Shown one piece after another: positions 1-12,938 of a stretch of 64,000 bases of DNA (the stretch's first letter is position 1; each line of letters starts with the position of its first letter). The DNA is from Candidula unifasciata (lineage: Eukaryota > Mollusca > Gastropoda > Stylommatophora > Geomitridae), in contig CAJHNH020006568.1 of assembly GCA_905116865.2 (NCBI GenBank), forward strand, positions 465,156 through 529,155, read 5' to 3'. Position numbers and translations under genes: made by a program. The notes under the pieces were generated by a model. The model made no database searches and was not told the origin of the DNA. It saw only the letters and a program-made list of their open reading frames with translations.

Positions 1-155
1 TCGGCTAAAGATCCTAGTTGCCTGAGTCGGCTAAAGATCCCAGATGCCTGAGTCGGCTAAAGATCCTAGTTGCCTGAGTCGGCTAAAGATCCTAGATGCC
101 TGAGTCAGCTAAAGATCCTAGTTGCCTGAGTCGGCTAAAGATCCTAGATGCCTAG
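1..155. repeat. 26-bp minisatellite, cut by window edge
   Basis: Six head-to-tail units start at 1, 27, 53, 79, 105 and 131. Each begins tcggctaaagatcc and ends gcctgag; units alternate between agtt and agat before gcctgag. The array begins at base 1, so it continues outside the window. The last unit decays into unique sequence by about 155. Confidence 0.95.
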
Positions 156-617
156 ATGCTAGGTGCTTGAAGGCAGAACAACACCGTTATGCTCAAACAA
201 ATAGAGAGCAAGAGACAGCTGCAAGAAGAAAACAAAAGGAAAGGAAACACATCGCCTGTTTCTGTTTTGAGAGAAAACGGAGGTAGGATATTATCGAGAG
301 TTGAAAGAAATCAATTTGTAGGCAAACGCTCAACCGTAGGAGATCTCATATGTACACACGCCCTGGAGACATTAGGACAGCCGCCAACATACACAAACCG
401 TATTTGTATCGACACATTGTAAGGGTCGTCACCATCATCAGGTATCGCACCGGTAGGCGTAGACTGTCATATTTAGCTATCTCCCAGGATACCAGAATCA
501 CGGATCGGTTCAGTGTTTTTGCCTCATGTCATCCATATGGCCAAGCCATCCAGGGATTTACCTCTAGCTGTGTTTCCAGCAGTCTTACCAGCTATTATCA
601 GTTCCTCGAGTGGCAGA
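156..617. other. unique sequence, nothing recognised
   Basis: No repeat or protein similarity that I recognise. Short open frames run into the downstream minisatellite but have no recognisable domain. Confidence 0.6.
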
Positions 618-1550
618 CCAACCTGTCCTCTCACCAAAACGGCCCCTCACCAACCTGGCCTCTCACCAACACGCCCCCTCACCAACCTGTCCTCTCACCA
701 ACCTGTCCTCTCACCAACACGCCCCCTCACCAACCTGGCCTCTCACCAACACGGCCCCTCACCAACCTGTCACCTCACCAACCTGTCCTCTCACCTACCT
801 GTCCTCTCACCTACCTGTCCTCTCACCAACCTGTCCTCTCACCAACCTGTCCTCTCACCAACCTGTCCTCTCACCTACCTGTCCTCTCACCTACCTGTCC
901 TCTCACCAACCTGTCCTCTCACCAACCTGTCCTCTCACCTACCTGTCCTCTCACCAACCTGTCCCCTCACCAACCTGTCCTCTCACCAACCTGTCCCCTC
1001 ACCTACCTGTCCTCTCACCTACCTGTCCTCTCACCTACCTGTCCTCTCACCTACCTGTCCTCTCACCAACCTGTCCTCTTACCAACCTGTCCTCTCACCT
1101 ACCTGTCCTCTCACCAACCTGTCCCCTCACCAACCTGTCCTCTCACCTACCTGTCCTCTCACGTACCTGTCCTCTCACCAACCTGTCCTCTCACCAACCT
1201 GTCCTCTCACCAACCTGTCCTCTCACCAACCTGTCCTCTCACCTACCTGTCCTCTCACCAACCTGTCCTCTCACCTACCTGTCCTCTCACCAACCTGTCC
1301 CCTCACCAACCTGTCCTCTCATCTACCTGTCCTCTCACCAACCTGTCCTCTCACCAACCTGTCCTCTCACCAACCTGTCCTCTCACCAACCTGTCCTCTC
1401 ACCAACCTGTCCTCTCACCAACCTGTCCCCTCACCAACCTGTCCCCTCACCAACCTGTCCTCTCACCTACCTGTCCTCTCACCTACCTGTCCTCTCACCA
1501 ACCTGTCCTCTCACCAACCTGTCCTCTCACCAACCTGTCCTCTCACCAGC
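618..1550. repeat. 16-bp minisatellite, open in all three plus frames
   Basis: About 58 units of accaacctgtcctctc, with two common variants (accaacc and acctacc). The first ~150 bases are a mixed zone with cacgccccctcacc variants. Sixteen is not a multiple of three and the unit holds no stop in any plus frame, so three overlapping open frames of 314 to 460 codons run through it, all reading the same 16-residue period (LSSHQPVLSPTCPLTN). The plus strand is strongly C-rich and G-poor. This is repeat, not a protein gene. Confidence 0.95.
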
Positions 1551-2570
1551 GTGACCCTCTAATCACTGTTCTTTCACATAACAGTTATCCATGTACAGGC
1601 AAGGTGCCACCATTGTTATCTGCCTTCCTGTACCTGTATTTTTGGCTCTTTAGACCAAAGAGTTTGCCGACCACTGGCCTGGGTCGTCATAACAGGGTCA
1701 GGGGTGTCCTATTTTGTCCACTTCTTCCCTGAGATTCTATAACTGTCAGTCAATTATTGGTGTCATCTCCCTGTAACCATCACGGGCCCAAGAACAACTT
1801 CACGGTTAAAGAGGGCTTCGACAATTTGTACTTGCTTGATTCTCAGCCTTGAGGAGTTAATCCAGCAGACTGCAATCTTGGAGGTGATAAAAACACATAC
1901 ATACGCACACACACAGAAAAGCGCGCGCGCGCACACACACACTGCAATTATTTCTCGGACTTCAGCGAGGGTAAGGAATCCAACACCGGCCAGACAGGAA
2001 ACCACAAGTCCCAGCTACTGAGATTTTACCGAGCCTTTACTAGGAAACCCAAACTAGATGGGATCTGCTGTTGCTTGCCTGGTGGCCGACTTTCAACCGT
2101 GAAGATAGACCCATCGATTGTGGAGCCGTGTGCGGGTTGAGCACTGACAGCAACGCTTGAGGTGGCGTAATCGAGCACAAGCGGTGACGTGTACACAAAC
2201 AAGAGAAGGATCAGGTTCAAGTCAAGGAGTCAACAGATGGGGCAGGTTTTCACCGGCGTAAAAGCCAAATGTTGTATTCACAGCGCTATTTATATGTGTG
2301 GTGTTTATACAATCCTGCAGTTTCACTGCCAGATTGCCATGAAACAGAGCTTGTAAAATATTAACGATCTGAATCTTTGTTTTGGAAGCCAAACCGTGAA
2401 AAGCTCAGGCTCAGATTGGAAATCTCTTTCACTTCGTTGATGACAGGAAATGGCTCCCTGAAAACTTGGCAAAATATACACGAATATAGGTGGTTCGGGA
2501 GGTGCTTCTTGTTCTCTTTCTCCAGTTACCTCATCGAAATGTCGCAGACAGACGCAAGCATCTTCCACAC
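1551..2570. other. mostly unique sequence with a CA/CG microsatellite
   Basis: Contains a compound dinucleotide tract at about 1893-1941: (CA)n, then GCGCGCGCGC, then (CA)n. Otherwise I recognise no gene, element or repeat. Confidence 0.6.
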
Positions 2571-3361
2571 GTATGAATCTTCTTTAAGACTTTTCTTGGC
2601 GTTCCTTTGTCTGTTATCTTCCAGACGTATGGATCTTCTTTAAGACTGTTCTTGGCGTCCCTTAGTCTGTTATCTTCCAGACTATAGATCTTTTTAAGAC
2701 TGTTCTTGGCGTCCCTTTGTCAGTTTTCTTCCACACGTATGGATCTTCTTTAAAGCTGTTCTTGGCGTCCCTTCGTCTGTGTTATCTTCCAGACGTATGG
2801 ATTTTCTTTAAGACTGTTCTTGGCGTCCCTTTGTCTGTATTATCTTCCAGACTATAGATCTTCTTTAAGACTGTTCTTGGCGTCCCTTCGTCTGTTATCT
2901 TCCAGACTATATGACTTATTTAAGACTGTTCTTTGCGTCCCTTCGTCTGTGTTATCTTCCAGACTATAGATCTTCTTCAAGACTGTTCTCGGCGTCCCTT
3001 TGTCTGTTTTATCTTCCAGACTATAGATCTTCTTTAAGACTGTTCTTGGCGTCCCTTTGTCTGTTATCTTCCAAACGTATGGATCTTCTTTAAGACTGTT
3101 CTTGGCGTCCCTTCCTATGTGTTATCTTCCAGACGTATGGATTTTTTTTAAGATTGTTCTTGGCGTCCCTTTGTCTGTATTATCTTCCAGACTATAGATC
3201 TTCTTTAAGACTGTTCTTGGCGTCCCTTCGTCTGTGTTATCTTTTAGACGTATGGATCTTCTTTAAGACTGTTCTTGGCGTCCCTTCGTCTGTGTTATCT
3301 TTTAGACGTATGGATCTTCTTTAAGACTGTTCTTGGCGTCCCTTTGTCTGTGTTATCTTCC
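2571..3361. repeat. ~57-bp minisatellite, 14 divergent units
   Basis: Fourteen copies of the marker ttcttggcgtccctt occur between 2590 and 3345 at 54 to 60-bp spacing. Units also carry tatcttccaga and tatggatcttctttaa (or tatagatcttc). Unit length varies through small indels, so this array is older and less homogeneous than most others here. Confidence 0.9.
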
Positions 3362-3733
3362 CCTAGCTCTTGTGTACATTATGTTTCTTCAGCTTGGCTC
3401 TGTGCAGCTGGTACTAAGGTGTTCTCGCCTTTAGTGACGAAACCACCACATCTGTTACTCTATGAATTGTTTAACTGCTTTCAGTCTTTGCCTGTTTCCT
3501 ATTTTTCTTTTTAAAATAATTTTTAAAATATTTATTTGATCTCTTCTTGTCAATCCGGCAGCTGGTCTGAGACATAGTATCTCTTTTATTGTGACGTTGC
3601 CCTTGTTTATTAAAGTAAGAGTTCGAAAGTCATCAGAACTCACACCTGGATGAGGGTACCTCTATAGACAGCATGCGCGCGCGCATGAGTGTTCTGGAGC
3701 CAGAAACTGAGATCAGAGACAGCAAGGAATAAC
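3362..3733. other. unique spacer
   Basis: AT-rich spacer between two arrays, with a short alternating GCGCGCGC run near 3675. Nothing else recognised. Confidence 0.5.
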
Positions 3734-5584
3734 AAGCTTCCATAGAGACAGTCTTAGATACAAGCTTCCATAGAGACAGTTGTAGAGACAAGCTTCCATA
3801 GAGACAGTCGTAGATACAAGCTTCCATAGAGACAGTTGTAGATTCAAGCTTCCATAGAGACAGTTGTAGATCCAAGCTTCCATAGAGAAAGTTGTAGATC
3901 CAAGCTTCCATAGAGACAGTTGTAGATTCAAGCTTCCATAGAGACAATCGTAGATACAAGCTTCCATAGAGACAGTTGTAGATTCAAGCTTCCATAGAGA
4001 CAGTTGTAGATCCAAGATTCCATAGAGACAGTTGTAGATCCAAGCTTCCATAGAGAAAGTTGTAGATCCAAGCTTCCATAGAGACAGTTGTAGATTCAAG
4101 CTTCCATAGAGACAATCGTAGATACAAGCTTCCATAGAGACAGTTGTAGATTCAAGCTTCCATAGAGACAGTTGTAGATCCAAGCTTCCATAGAGACAGT
4201 TGTAGATCCAAGCTTCCATAGAGACAGTTGTAGATTCAAGCTTCCATAGAGACAGTCGTAGATACAAGCTTCCATAGAGACAGTTGTAGATTCAAGCTTC
4301 CATAGAGACAGTTGTAGATCCAAGCTTCCATAGAGACAGTTGTAGATTCAAGCTTCCATAGAGACAGTCGTAGATACAAGCTTCCATAGAGACAGTTGTA
4401 GATACAAGCTTCCACAGAGACAGTTGTAGATCCAAGCTTCCATAGAGACAGTTGTAGATTCAAGCTTCCATAGAGACAGTTGTAGATACAAGCTTCCACA
4501 GAGACAGTTGTAGATACAATCTTCCACAGACACAGTTGTAGATCCAAGCTTCCATAGAGACAGTTGTAGATCCAAGCTTCCATAGAGACAGTTGTAGATC
4601 CAAGCTTCCATAGAGACAGTTGTAGATTCAAGCTTCCATAGAGACAGTCGTAGATACAAGCTTCCATAGAGACAGTTGTAGATTCAAGCTTCCATAGAGA
4701 CAGTTGTAGATCCAAGCTTCCATAGAGACAGTTGTAGATTCAAGCTTCCATAGAGACAGTCGTAGATACAAGCTTCCACAGAGACAGTTGTAGATACAAG
4801 CTTCCACAGAGACAGTTGTAGATCCAAGCTTCCATAGAGACAGTTGTAGATTCAAGCTTCCATAGAGACAGTTGTAGATACAAGCTTCCACAGAGACAGT
4901 TGTAGATACAAGCTTCCACAGAGACAGTTGTAGATCCAAGCTTCCATAGAGACAGTTGTAGATACAAGCTTCCACAGAGACAGTTGTAGATACAAGCTTC
5001 CACAGAGACAGTTGTAGATCCAAGCTTCCATAGAGACAGTTGTAGATTCAAGCTTCCATAGAGACAGTTGTAGATTCAAGCTTCCATAGAAACAGTTGTA
5101 GATTCAAGCTTCCATAAAAACAGTCGTAGATACAAGCTTCCATAGAGACAGTCGTAGATTCAATCTTCCATAGAGACAGTCGTAGATACAAGCTTCCATA
5201 GAGACAGTCGTAGATACAAGCTTCCATAGAGACAGTCGTAGATACCAGCTTCCATAGAGACAGTCGTAGATACAAGCTTCCATAGAGACAGTCGTAGATA
5301 CAAGCTTCCATAGAGACTGTCGTAAATACAAGCTTTCATAGAGACAGTCGTAGATACAAGCTTCCATAGAGACAGTCGTAGATACAAGCTTTCATAGAGA
5401 CTGTCGTAAATACAAGCTTTCATAGAGACAGTCGTAGATACAAGCTTCCATAGAGACAGTCGTAGATACAAGATTCCATTGAGACAGTCTTAGATACAAG
5501 CTTCCACAGAGACAGTCGTAGATACAAGCTTCCATAGAGACAGTCGTAGATAAAAAGCTGTCATAGAGACGGTCATAGATAAAA
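3734..5584. repeat. 28-bp minisatellite with a HindIII site per unit
   Basis: About 66 units of aagcttccatagagacag followed by t(t/c)gtagatac, tat-tcc-tac variants included. Nearly every unit begins with AAGCTT. Because 28 is one more than a multiple of three and the minus strand lacks stops, overlapping minus-strand open frames (75 to 184 codons) read a 28-residue period containing MEACIYDCLYGSL. Variants cluster: tccaag and ttcaag units dominate 3.8-5.1 kb, and gtcgtagatac units dominate 5.1-5.5 kb. Confidence 0.95.
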
Positions 5585-8500
5585 GACTAAACATGGCTCT
5601 AGGGTATCCCTGGCTTCTTTTGTAGCAGAGGACAGAGATAGCACAAATATAAGGCACACAGACAGACATGTGTCGTGGAATGATAAGCCATTACACATCA
5701 GTCCGTAAGACTGGTAACTTGACCTACCTGTAATCGGCACAAAATTCAAACTTGGACTCGTCCAGGAAGAGATATATAGTCCCTTATATCGATATATGCC
5801 TTTATCGGACAAAATTATTATGTCTACATTTTCTAGTTGCTTTGACTTAACTCCACTTTTAAATGTACATCGATTGGATAAATATTAGAGGAGTTTTTTG
5901 AGGTTTCGTGGAAACCGATTTACTCCTTGCCCATGTATACTAGGAACTCCTTTTTACCAACGCCTGAAGTGCGTAATTTGCGCCATTCTGTTTGCCGGCT
6001 CCCAAGAGTTCAGATGTATGTATCGACGCCAGAAAATTTCACTTTAATAAGGCGATCTGTAATGTCTAGGACTTTTCATATGCTTGGGATGAACCCTTTG
6101 TGAAGAGCTGGCAGAAGATTCACAGTCCAACCAACACCCTCCAACCATAACCCATCCATCAATTATCCAGTACCTAACACTTATCACCCAACTACCAAGT
6201 GTGGAGAGTGATGTCAGTTTGAGGTGCCATATACCCCAAACTTCCTACAGTGCCAGAACATGTGTATAGTTCATGGACAGTGATGCTAATGTCTAGTGGG
6301 AGCTATTTGCTGTGTGCTGTGTCCTTTATGGTGAGGTACTCCTCCACCAGCTGATCCAGTTGAGGCAGAGTCACTAAAGACAGTCGAATCATCAGGAGCT
6401 GAGGGAGGCATCATAGACGGAAAGAAGATAGCTGACAGTTTGATGCCTTATTTGCAATATTCCTCACAGCTCCTATGTTTCCCGAGGATGAAGTTGTGTC
6501 ATCTCTAGATCATTCTGGCTGTTTAGGAGTTCTTGCAATCTGGACAGTGTATTCTGGAATCCAGTAGTTGTGATCTGGCACCTACTTCATTATTTTCTAT
6601 TTGTATATGTTGTAATGATTACATGCATTCATTTTCAAGGCTGACTTAGGTTTCTCTATTTCACCTTTTTAAGTGTTTAGCATTTGTATGTGTATGAATC
6701 TTAACTATACGTGTTAACATGGTTATGATAATGACTTATCATAACCTGGGGGCTTTCTTTAGTAAGTAGTGGGGGTGTCCAGCCAAGTGTGCCTAGGAAT
6801 ATTGTATTCATATACTGATATATTTTATAGTGCCAATACTTGAGTTGCCCTACTCCAGAAATAAGTTGAGCGTATATTGGCCACGGGGAATCCCTTAGAC
6901 GAATACGAGCCAAACGACTCAACATAATTATTTCTGAGTGCTGCTGGTTCTGAAGGAGAAATCCTTACATCAGGCACGTGACAGGAGTGATATGTGACAA
7001 CATGACCAGATGTAGACAGACAAAACCGGATGGTAAGCTACTTCTGTGTACCATAGTAGAAGAGTCCTGACCAAAACAGTGTCTCCGCACCCCAGGCGCG
7101 GGGGGGGGGGGGGGGGGGTTGACACTAATTTCCTGACTCTTCTGTTGCACTTGTTTATTAACTCATTTTATTTGAAGTGTTTATTTAGTTGCAGCATCTG
7201 ATAGTTATTGTTTAATTCTCTTAGTTCTCAAACAGCAGTCGCTGTCATCTTTTGCGTCTCGTGGTGGAACGTGTTAAATTACAGACAGGTACGAAAGAGT
7301 TAATGTCCTTGTTCAGTGTAATCCTCATTAATTCATTGCTTCTCTGTATTATTCACATCAACCAGAAACAAACAGTTAACACGTTCACGCTGTATAAATG
7401 TAAACAGTGTCATATCGAGACGAGATGAATGCAGTAGATCAAACAGTTACCTGCGTGAGAGATTGTGTAATAGTCAACAGAACTCTCACAGATTTGCATG
7501 AGGATTGGCATTTTAAGCAATTGACTCCACTTCCACTGGAGGTGTGTTTATGCAACTTCTTTCTTTCCCTGTCTGAGACAAACATCTTGTTTTTATGATT
7601 AGTTGGCATTATGATGAAGTTAATGTGGAATATCTTCAAGACAGTTGCACAGATCCTCAACAAACTACCCATCTCTCGGTCCCCAGTTTTTGCTTGAACA
7701 CTTCTAGAAAGGGTGTCTGGCCGTCACGCAGGATTGCACCATCACTTTCAGAGATGTCTTTATCAACACTTTATAAGGATTGACTAGTCTGCTGTAGATA
7801 TCTACTAGAGATGGAATAGTGCACCAAATAATAATTGACGGTGACTTTAAAACACGGCTATTTGTGAGTCTGGCACAATCAAGCTTAAGTAAGAAGGGTT
7901 AGACACATTTCCACCCAGAATTGACCGATAAACTCTTATCCGGCGCTAAATCATTGTCTGATAACTTTTATGCCGACATGCTGCCAGATTTCTGCAGCTA
8001 GCGATGTCTCATTTTTCCTGTTACAACCTGAATGTGATAAACCCGCCTTGGCCTTACGCGAGTTCTTGCAGCTGGAATCTCTTCCCTGGCTAACTACAGG
8101 AAGTCCGGGCAGAAAACATGGCGGCTTTTTTCAAACATGAGGTCAGAATGATTGGAAATAGGTTAATTAATATATGAAGGACTGTGCCTGCGAACACCTG
8201 ATGACCTGTGAGATCATCATAGCCAGACAATAAATAAACCCATGTAGTCTGAATTATTTGGACATTCGGACATCCAGCAGTGGACACACATGACAAGGGG
8301 AGCACACACAGGCAAATGCGCTCATATATATATATATTTAACAGTAGGATTAGGCAGGGAGAAAGAGTGTTGTCTTTAAAAATAAATTTGTTTCATCACA
8401 TTTTCATGACAATTTATTTTAAAAAACATTGGGAAAGTTCCTAAGCTAAACGCCAGGGACAAAATAATCAAGAATCCTGTATATACTGAGGACAGTATTA

Positions 8501-8664
8501 CAGAGACGGAGCTATACGACCTGCAGGAAGCGGTGAACAGGTAACAATATGAACCCCTGAAATTCTGATAAATAGCAATGAGCAGCAGAGGGCAACAATA
8601 AGTGTCATGGGAGATGCAGCATCTGTTCCTGTATTGTTGACCTGTAGGAGAATAGATGCGGTAG
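5585..8664. other. 3-kb unique stretch, no gene recognised
   Basis: The longest repeat-poor stretch in the left half. It holds a ~20-base poly-G run at about 7098-7118 and a short (TA)n near 8325-8338. It also holds an inverted pair of 11-bp words (GAACGTGTTAA near 7268, TTAACACGTTC near 7378). Open frames are all below 80 codons and match no family I know. Confidence 0.5.
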
Positions 8665-8810
8665 CTGACTTGTTTGTGTCACTTTATGACATAACTGGCT
8701 GACTTGTTTGTGTCACTTTATGACATAACTGGCTGACTTGTTTGTGTCACTTTATGACATAACTGGCTGACTTGTTTGTGTCACTTTATGACATAACTGG
8801 CTGACTTGTG
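8665..8810. repeat. 34-bp minisatellite, 4.3 units
   Basis: Four identical head-to-tail units beginning ctgacttgtttgtgtcac and containing tttatgacataactgg, followed by a partial fifth. No divergence is visible between units, so expansion or homogenisation is recent. Confidence 0.95.
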
Positions 8811-8875
8811 TGCACGGTATGAGCATTATGCTGTCTGCGGCTGTGGGTTGGCATTGTTCTTGATTTGTGTTTTCC

Positions 8876-8903
8876 TTGATAAAGACTTTGGTCGAAACAT
8901 TCA
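8876..8903 (+). repeat. dispersed motif, copy 1 (plus)
   Basis: The word gataaagactttggtcgaa followed by acattcag. Related words recur at 16466, and on the other strand at 22940 and 25252. The pyrimidine-rich sequence that follows resembles copy 2 in composition. I infer the conserved tail of a retroelement; the family is not identified. Confidence 0.5.
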
Positions 8904-9964
8904 GTTGTATCTATGCGGCCCCCTCCCCCTTTCCTTCTTTCAGCTTGTCAGTCACAATTTGTGTTTTAGTTCATTCATTTCTGTACAGCTCGTCTTATCT
9001 ATTTGTGTAAGTAATATTGTATGAGTCACACTTGTGTACAACAACTGATACTAGCAAGCCTTGTCTGTTCCGATTTGCAAACTCTCATATAACTACAGCG
9101 CTATATATCTTAGTGCTGTCTAAACGCGGCTAGCACACGGCTCTACAGACTGCTAGTTCAAGAGAATAGGGAATTTCCCCCACCTTCCAGACCGACCCGA
9201 GAATCTCGTTAATATTTGGAAACATTGACATTCCTGGCTGCTGTTGCCAGGTTGTCAACTCTTCGAGTGGTAGTTAGGCAGACGTGCAGGTAGGAGATTC
9301 CACAACCAAGGTGTGGAAACGCCTGTTCAACCCAGGTAGTTGAGTACAGCTGGCTTCACCATGTCATGTGTTTTTTTCTGTTGAAATCACAGCCGCTACA
9401 CGTGAGCCAGTCTCTCGGGCTGCACTCACTCTAGCAACAGGTTTCCCCACTTCTGCTCCCACCAGCACGCACTGCTTTACTCTGCCCGGTTTCTTCAAAT
9501 CTCTAGTGTTTATTTTCGGATACGCTTGACTAGTTTTCAAAGTTCACATGAATATCAACAAGTTCCTTCTGGCGTGGGAGACTGTGTAGATAGTAAATTG
9601 TGTGTTATCATTTTTAAAATTTGTTTTCTCTTGTTTTTCTGATTTTCGTCAGATGTATTAGGTAAACTCTCGAATTGTTATTATTGGTGGTAACGATGAA
9701 TTAGAGGTTTAATTTGTGGCAGGATTTTCCGGATTTATCATCAGTACCCATTGTGGATTCAGGATTTCGCACATTTAGATCGTTGCCGGTGCTAGTGAGT
9801 TAGTGCACTGTGTTAAGGTTCTCCTTGTGTTATATGTTGAAGGAGACTGCAGTATTTACGAAGATATCTGTGTGCGACTAAATTATTGACGAACAAACCA
9901 ACACAACCATGGAGACTGACATTTCGTTTTCAGACTTGAGCGCAATCAAGTCTTCGTAGACGTA
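8904..9964. other. unique sequence, nothing recognised
   Basis: No repeat, RNA gene or protein similarity that I can support. Open frames are short. Confidence 0.5.
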
Positions 9965-10220
9965 GTCATCGTCATCAATATCTAATCATCTCCATCATCA
10001 TCATCTTTATCATCATCATCATCATCCTCATCATCTCCATCATCATCATCTATATCATCATCTATATCATCATCATCTCTATCATCATCATCTCTATCAT
10101 CATCATCATCTCTATCATCATCTCTATCATCATCATCTCTATCATCATCATTATTACCATCATCATCGTAATCATTATCGTCATCATTATCGTCACCATT
10201 ATCTTTATCATTATCATCAG
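9965..10220. repeat. (ATC)n compound microsatellite
   Basis: Runs of atc interrupted by tct and att triplets; the right end reads tatcatcatc and attatcgtcatc. It abuts the 43-bp array directly. Confidence 0.95.
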
Positions 10221-10226
10221 GTCGTA

Positions 10227-11735
10227 GTGTGGAGAGACTGGACTATAAGGTAGACAACAAACTGTCACAGTGTGGAGAGACTGGACTATAAGGTAGACAT
10301 CGGAATGTCACAGTGTGGAGAGACTGGACTATAAGGTAGACATCAGACTGTCACAGTGTGGAGAGACTGGACTATAAGGTAGACATCAGACTGTCACAGT
10401 GTGGAGAGACTGGACTATAAGGTAGACATCAGACTGTCACAGAGTGGAGAGACTGGACTATAAGGTAGACATCAGACTGTCACAGTGTGGAGAGATTAAA
10501 AAATAAGGTAGACATCAGACTGTCACAGTGTGGAGAGACTGGACTGTAAGGTAGACAACGGACTGTCACAGTGTGGAGAGACTGGACTATAAGGTAGACA
10601 ACAGATTGTCACAGTGTGGAGAGACTGGACTATAAGGTAGACAACAGATTGTCACAGTGTGGAAAGACTGGAAAATAAGGTAGACAACAGACTCTCACAG
10701 TGTGGAGAGACTGGACTATAAGGTAGAGAACAGATTGTCACAGTGTGGAGAGACTGGAAAATAAGGTAGACAACAGACTCTCACAGTGTGGAGAGACTGG
10801 AAAATAAGGTAGACAACAGACTCTCACAGTGTGGAGAGACTGGACTATAAGGGAGACAACAGACTGTCACAGTGTGGAGAGACTGGACTATAAGGTAGAC
10901 AACGGACTGTCACAGTGTGGAGAGACTGGACTATAAGGTAGACAACGGACTGTCACAGTGTGGAGAGACTGGACTATAAGGTAGACAACAGATTGTCACA
11001 GTGTGGAGAGACTGGAAAATAAGGTAGACAACAGACTCTCACAGTGTGGAGAGACTGGAAAATAAGGTAGACAACAGACTCTCACAGTGTGGAGAGACTG
11101 GACTATGAGGGAGCAACAGACTGTCACAGTGTGGAGAGACTGGACTATGCGGGAGCAACAGATTGCCACAGTGTGGAGAGACTGGACTATAAGGTAGAGA
11201 ACTGACTGTCACAGTGTGGAGAGACTGTACTATAAGGTAGAAAACGGACTGTCACAGTGTGGAGAGACTGTACTATAAGGTAGACAACAGACTCTCACAG
11301 TGTATAGAGACTGGAGTATAAGGGAGACAACAGACTGTCACAGTGTGGAGAGACTGGGCTATGAGGGAGACAACAGACTGTCACAGTGTAGAGAGACTGG
11401 ACTATGAGGGAGACAACTGATTGTCACAATTTGGAGAGACTGGACTATAAGGTAGACAACGGACTGTCACAGTGTTGAGAAACTGGACTATAAGGTAGAC
11501 AACGGACTGTCACAGTGTGGAGAGACTGGACTGTAAGGTAGACAAAGGACTGTCACAGTGGGGAGAGACTGGACTATAAGGTAGACAACAGATTGTCACA
11601 GTGTGGAGAGACTGGAACAGAATGTAGACAACGGACTGTCACAGTGTGGAAAGACTAGGCTAGGAGGTAGACAAAACAGACTGTCACACTGTGGAGAGAC
11701 TAGACTATAAGGTGAACAGCAGTCTGTCACTAGAC
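10227..11735. repeat. 43-bp minisatellite, ~35 units
   Basis: Each unit has gtgtggagagactgg, then actataaggtagaca, then a(t/a)c-gactgtcaca. Variants include aaaataagg for actataagg and gactctcaca for gactgtcaca. Some variants travel as blocks: the aaaataagg plus gactctcaca combination recurs near 10.67, 10.76, 10.80, 11.03 and 11.06 kb. The right end (from ~11.1 kb) is more divergent, with shortened gggagcaaca units. Confidence 0.95.
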
Positions 11736-12268
11736 TAGACTAAAGGTTAAAGCCCAACACAGTTCTGTTGATTTTCTCCATGTTAGAAGTAGTTCACCTT
11801 TTATGCCTTTTCTAATTATGTTGTGTAGATTATATAATCTGGCTATTTCTACCTCAGCTGTGTACTCAGATCTATCAGTCTGACAGTCTCAGGCTGACGA
11901 CTGAAACAGACTAAATAAGTCTGATGAATGTAGATTCTGATCTTTGCTATGGAATGCTTCTTGCTTAGAGAACTGTTTTAGTTGCAATTTTTCGTTGACT
12001 ACCTGACAACGTCTGAAAGCAACAGCCAGGAGGCCTGTTTGAGATCTGTGTCATCAAGTATGGACAGGTGGTCTTTGTACCAGGTGAGAAGGGACCAATG
12101 GTACCACAACTACACCTGTCCCGTGTACACGCAGGTAGGTCGGATACACCTGTATGTCTTGTGTGTTTACTAGCCTCTGTTGATCTTGGCGCCTTTATTG
12201 ACCATACTGGAATTTTTTTCTGTTTCTTATTTCCGTAATACGGAGACCAGATGTATGCTTTACTGTGA
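11736..12268. other. unique sequence, nothing recognised
   Basis: Nothing supported. A 63-codon open frame at 11982-12173 has no recognisable domain. Confidence 0.45.
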
Positions 12269-12410
12269 CACTCGTACGGGTTCTGACTGGCTCAGCAGAT
12301 GGGGAAGTGGCGGACACTCGTACGGGTTCTGACTGGCTCAGCAGATAGGGAAGTGGCGGATACTCGTACGGGTTCTGACTGGCTCAGCAGATGGGGAAGT
12401 GGCGGATACT
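12269..12410. repeat. 46-bp minisatellite, 3 units
   Basis: Three near-identical copies of actcgtacgggttctgac followed by tggctcagcagat and ggggaagtggcgga. A smaller imperfect duplication of tggggtcgacccatcc follows at about 12534-12591. Confidence 0.9.
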
Positions 12411-12745
12411 GACTAGGTGGAAACCTGGTCATGGTTAGAAGTCTTCGGTGAGGCTCTAATGGTCCTTGCACTCACCCGCAACTGTGCGTTCTCTACCCAG
12501 AAGTCGGACTAAATTCCAGTATCAGTAATGCCCTGGGGTCGACCCATCCGTCTGACATGAGATGACAATAATGCTTTGGGGTCGACCCATCCCTATGAGA
12601 TGGGTGAAAATTTTGCCGAAGACTGGGTGTCCAATGTTTCCTGACCTGACGACAAGCTGCACCAGGTTTTCCAGCAATACCACGTTGATCATCGTAGGGC
12701 TGATGTGTCCTGCTTTATTGTGGCAGGTGGAGGGGGTAGGGGGGG

Positions 12746-12747
<2 letters not shown>

Positions 12748-12811
<64 letters not shown>

Positions 12812-12906
12812 CGAGTTATTCAGTTCTCAACACTTCTTACCATCTCTTAGCGGCGGAATCCGAATCTACTAACAGTAGCTAGAAACGTGTGTAGGATCTC
12901 TCTCAC

Positions 12907-12938
<32 letters not shown>
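12748..12938. repeat. (GA)n and (TC)n microsatellites facing each other
   Basis: A (GA)n tract at about 12748-12807 and a (TC)n tract at about 12897-12938, separated by 90 bases. On one strand they are complementary and could fold into a hairpin. They generate low-complexity open frames only. Confidence 0.9.

Noticed and set aside
350..1732. 460-codon Pro/Ser/Thr-rich open frame as a mucin-like protein
   Set aside because: The 16-base unit lacks stops in all plus frames, so three overlapping frames of similar length exist; none is preferred.
3713..5471. Minus-strand MEACIYDCLYGSL repeat frames as a gene
   Set aside because: Seven or more overlapping frames come from one stop-free 28-base unit.
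7095..7118. G runs here and at 32320, 38328 and 41165 as designed G-quadruplex sites
   Set aside because: They are uninterrupted homopolymers, which are also typical assembly or amplification artefacts; nothing suggests a regulated structure.
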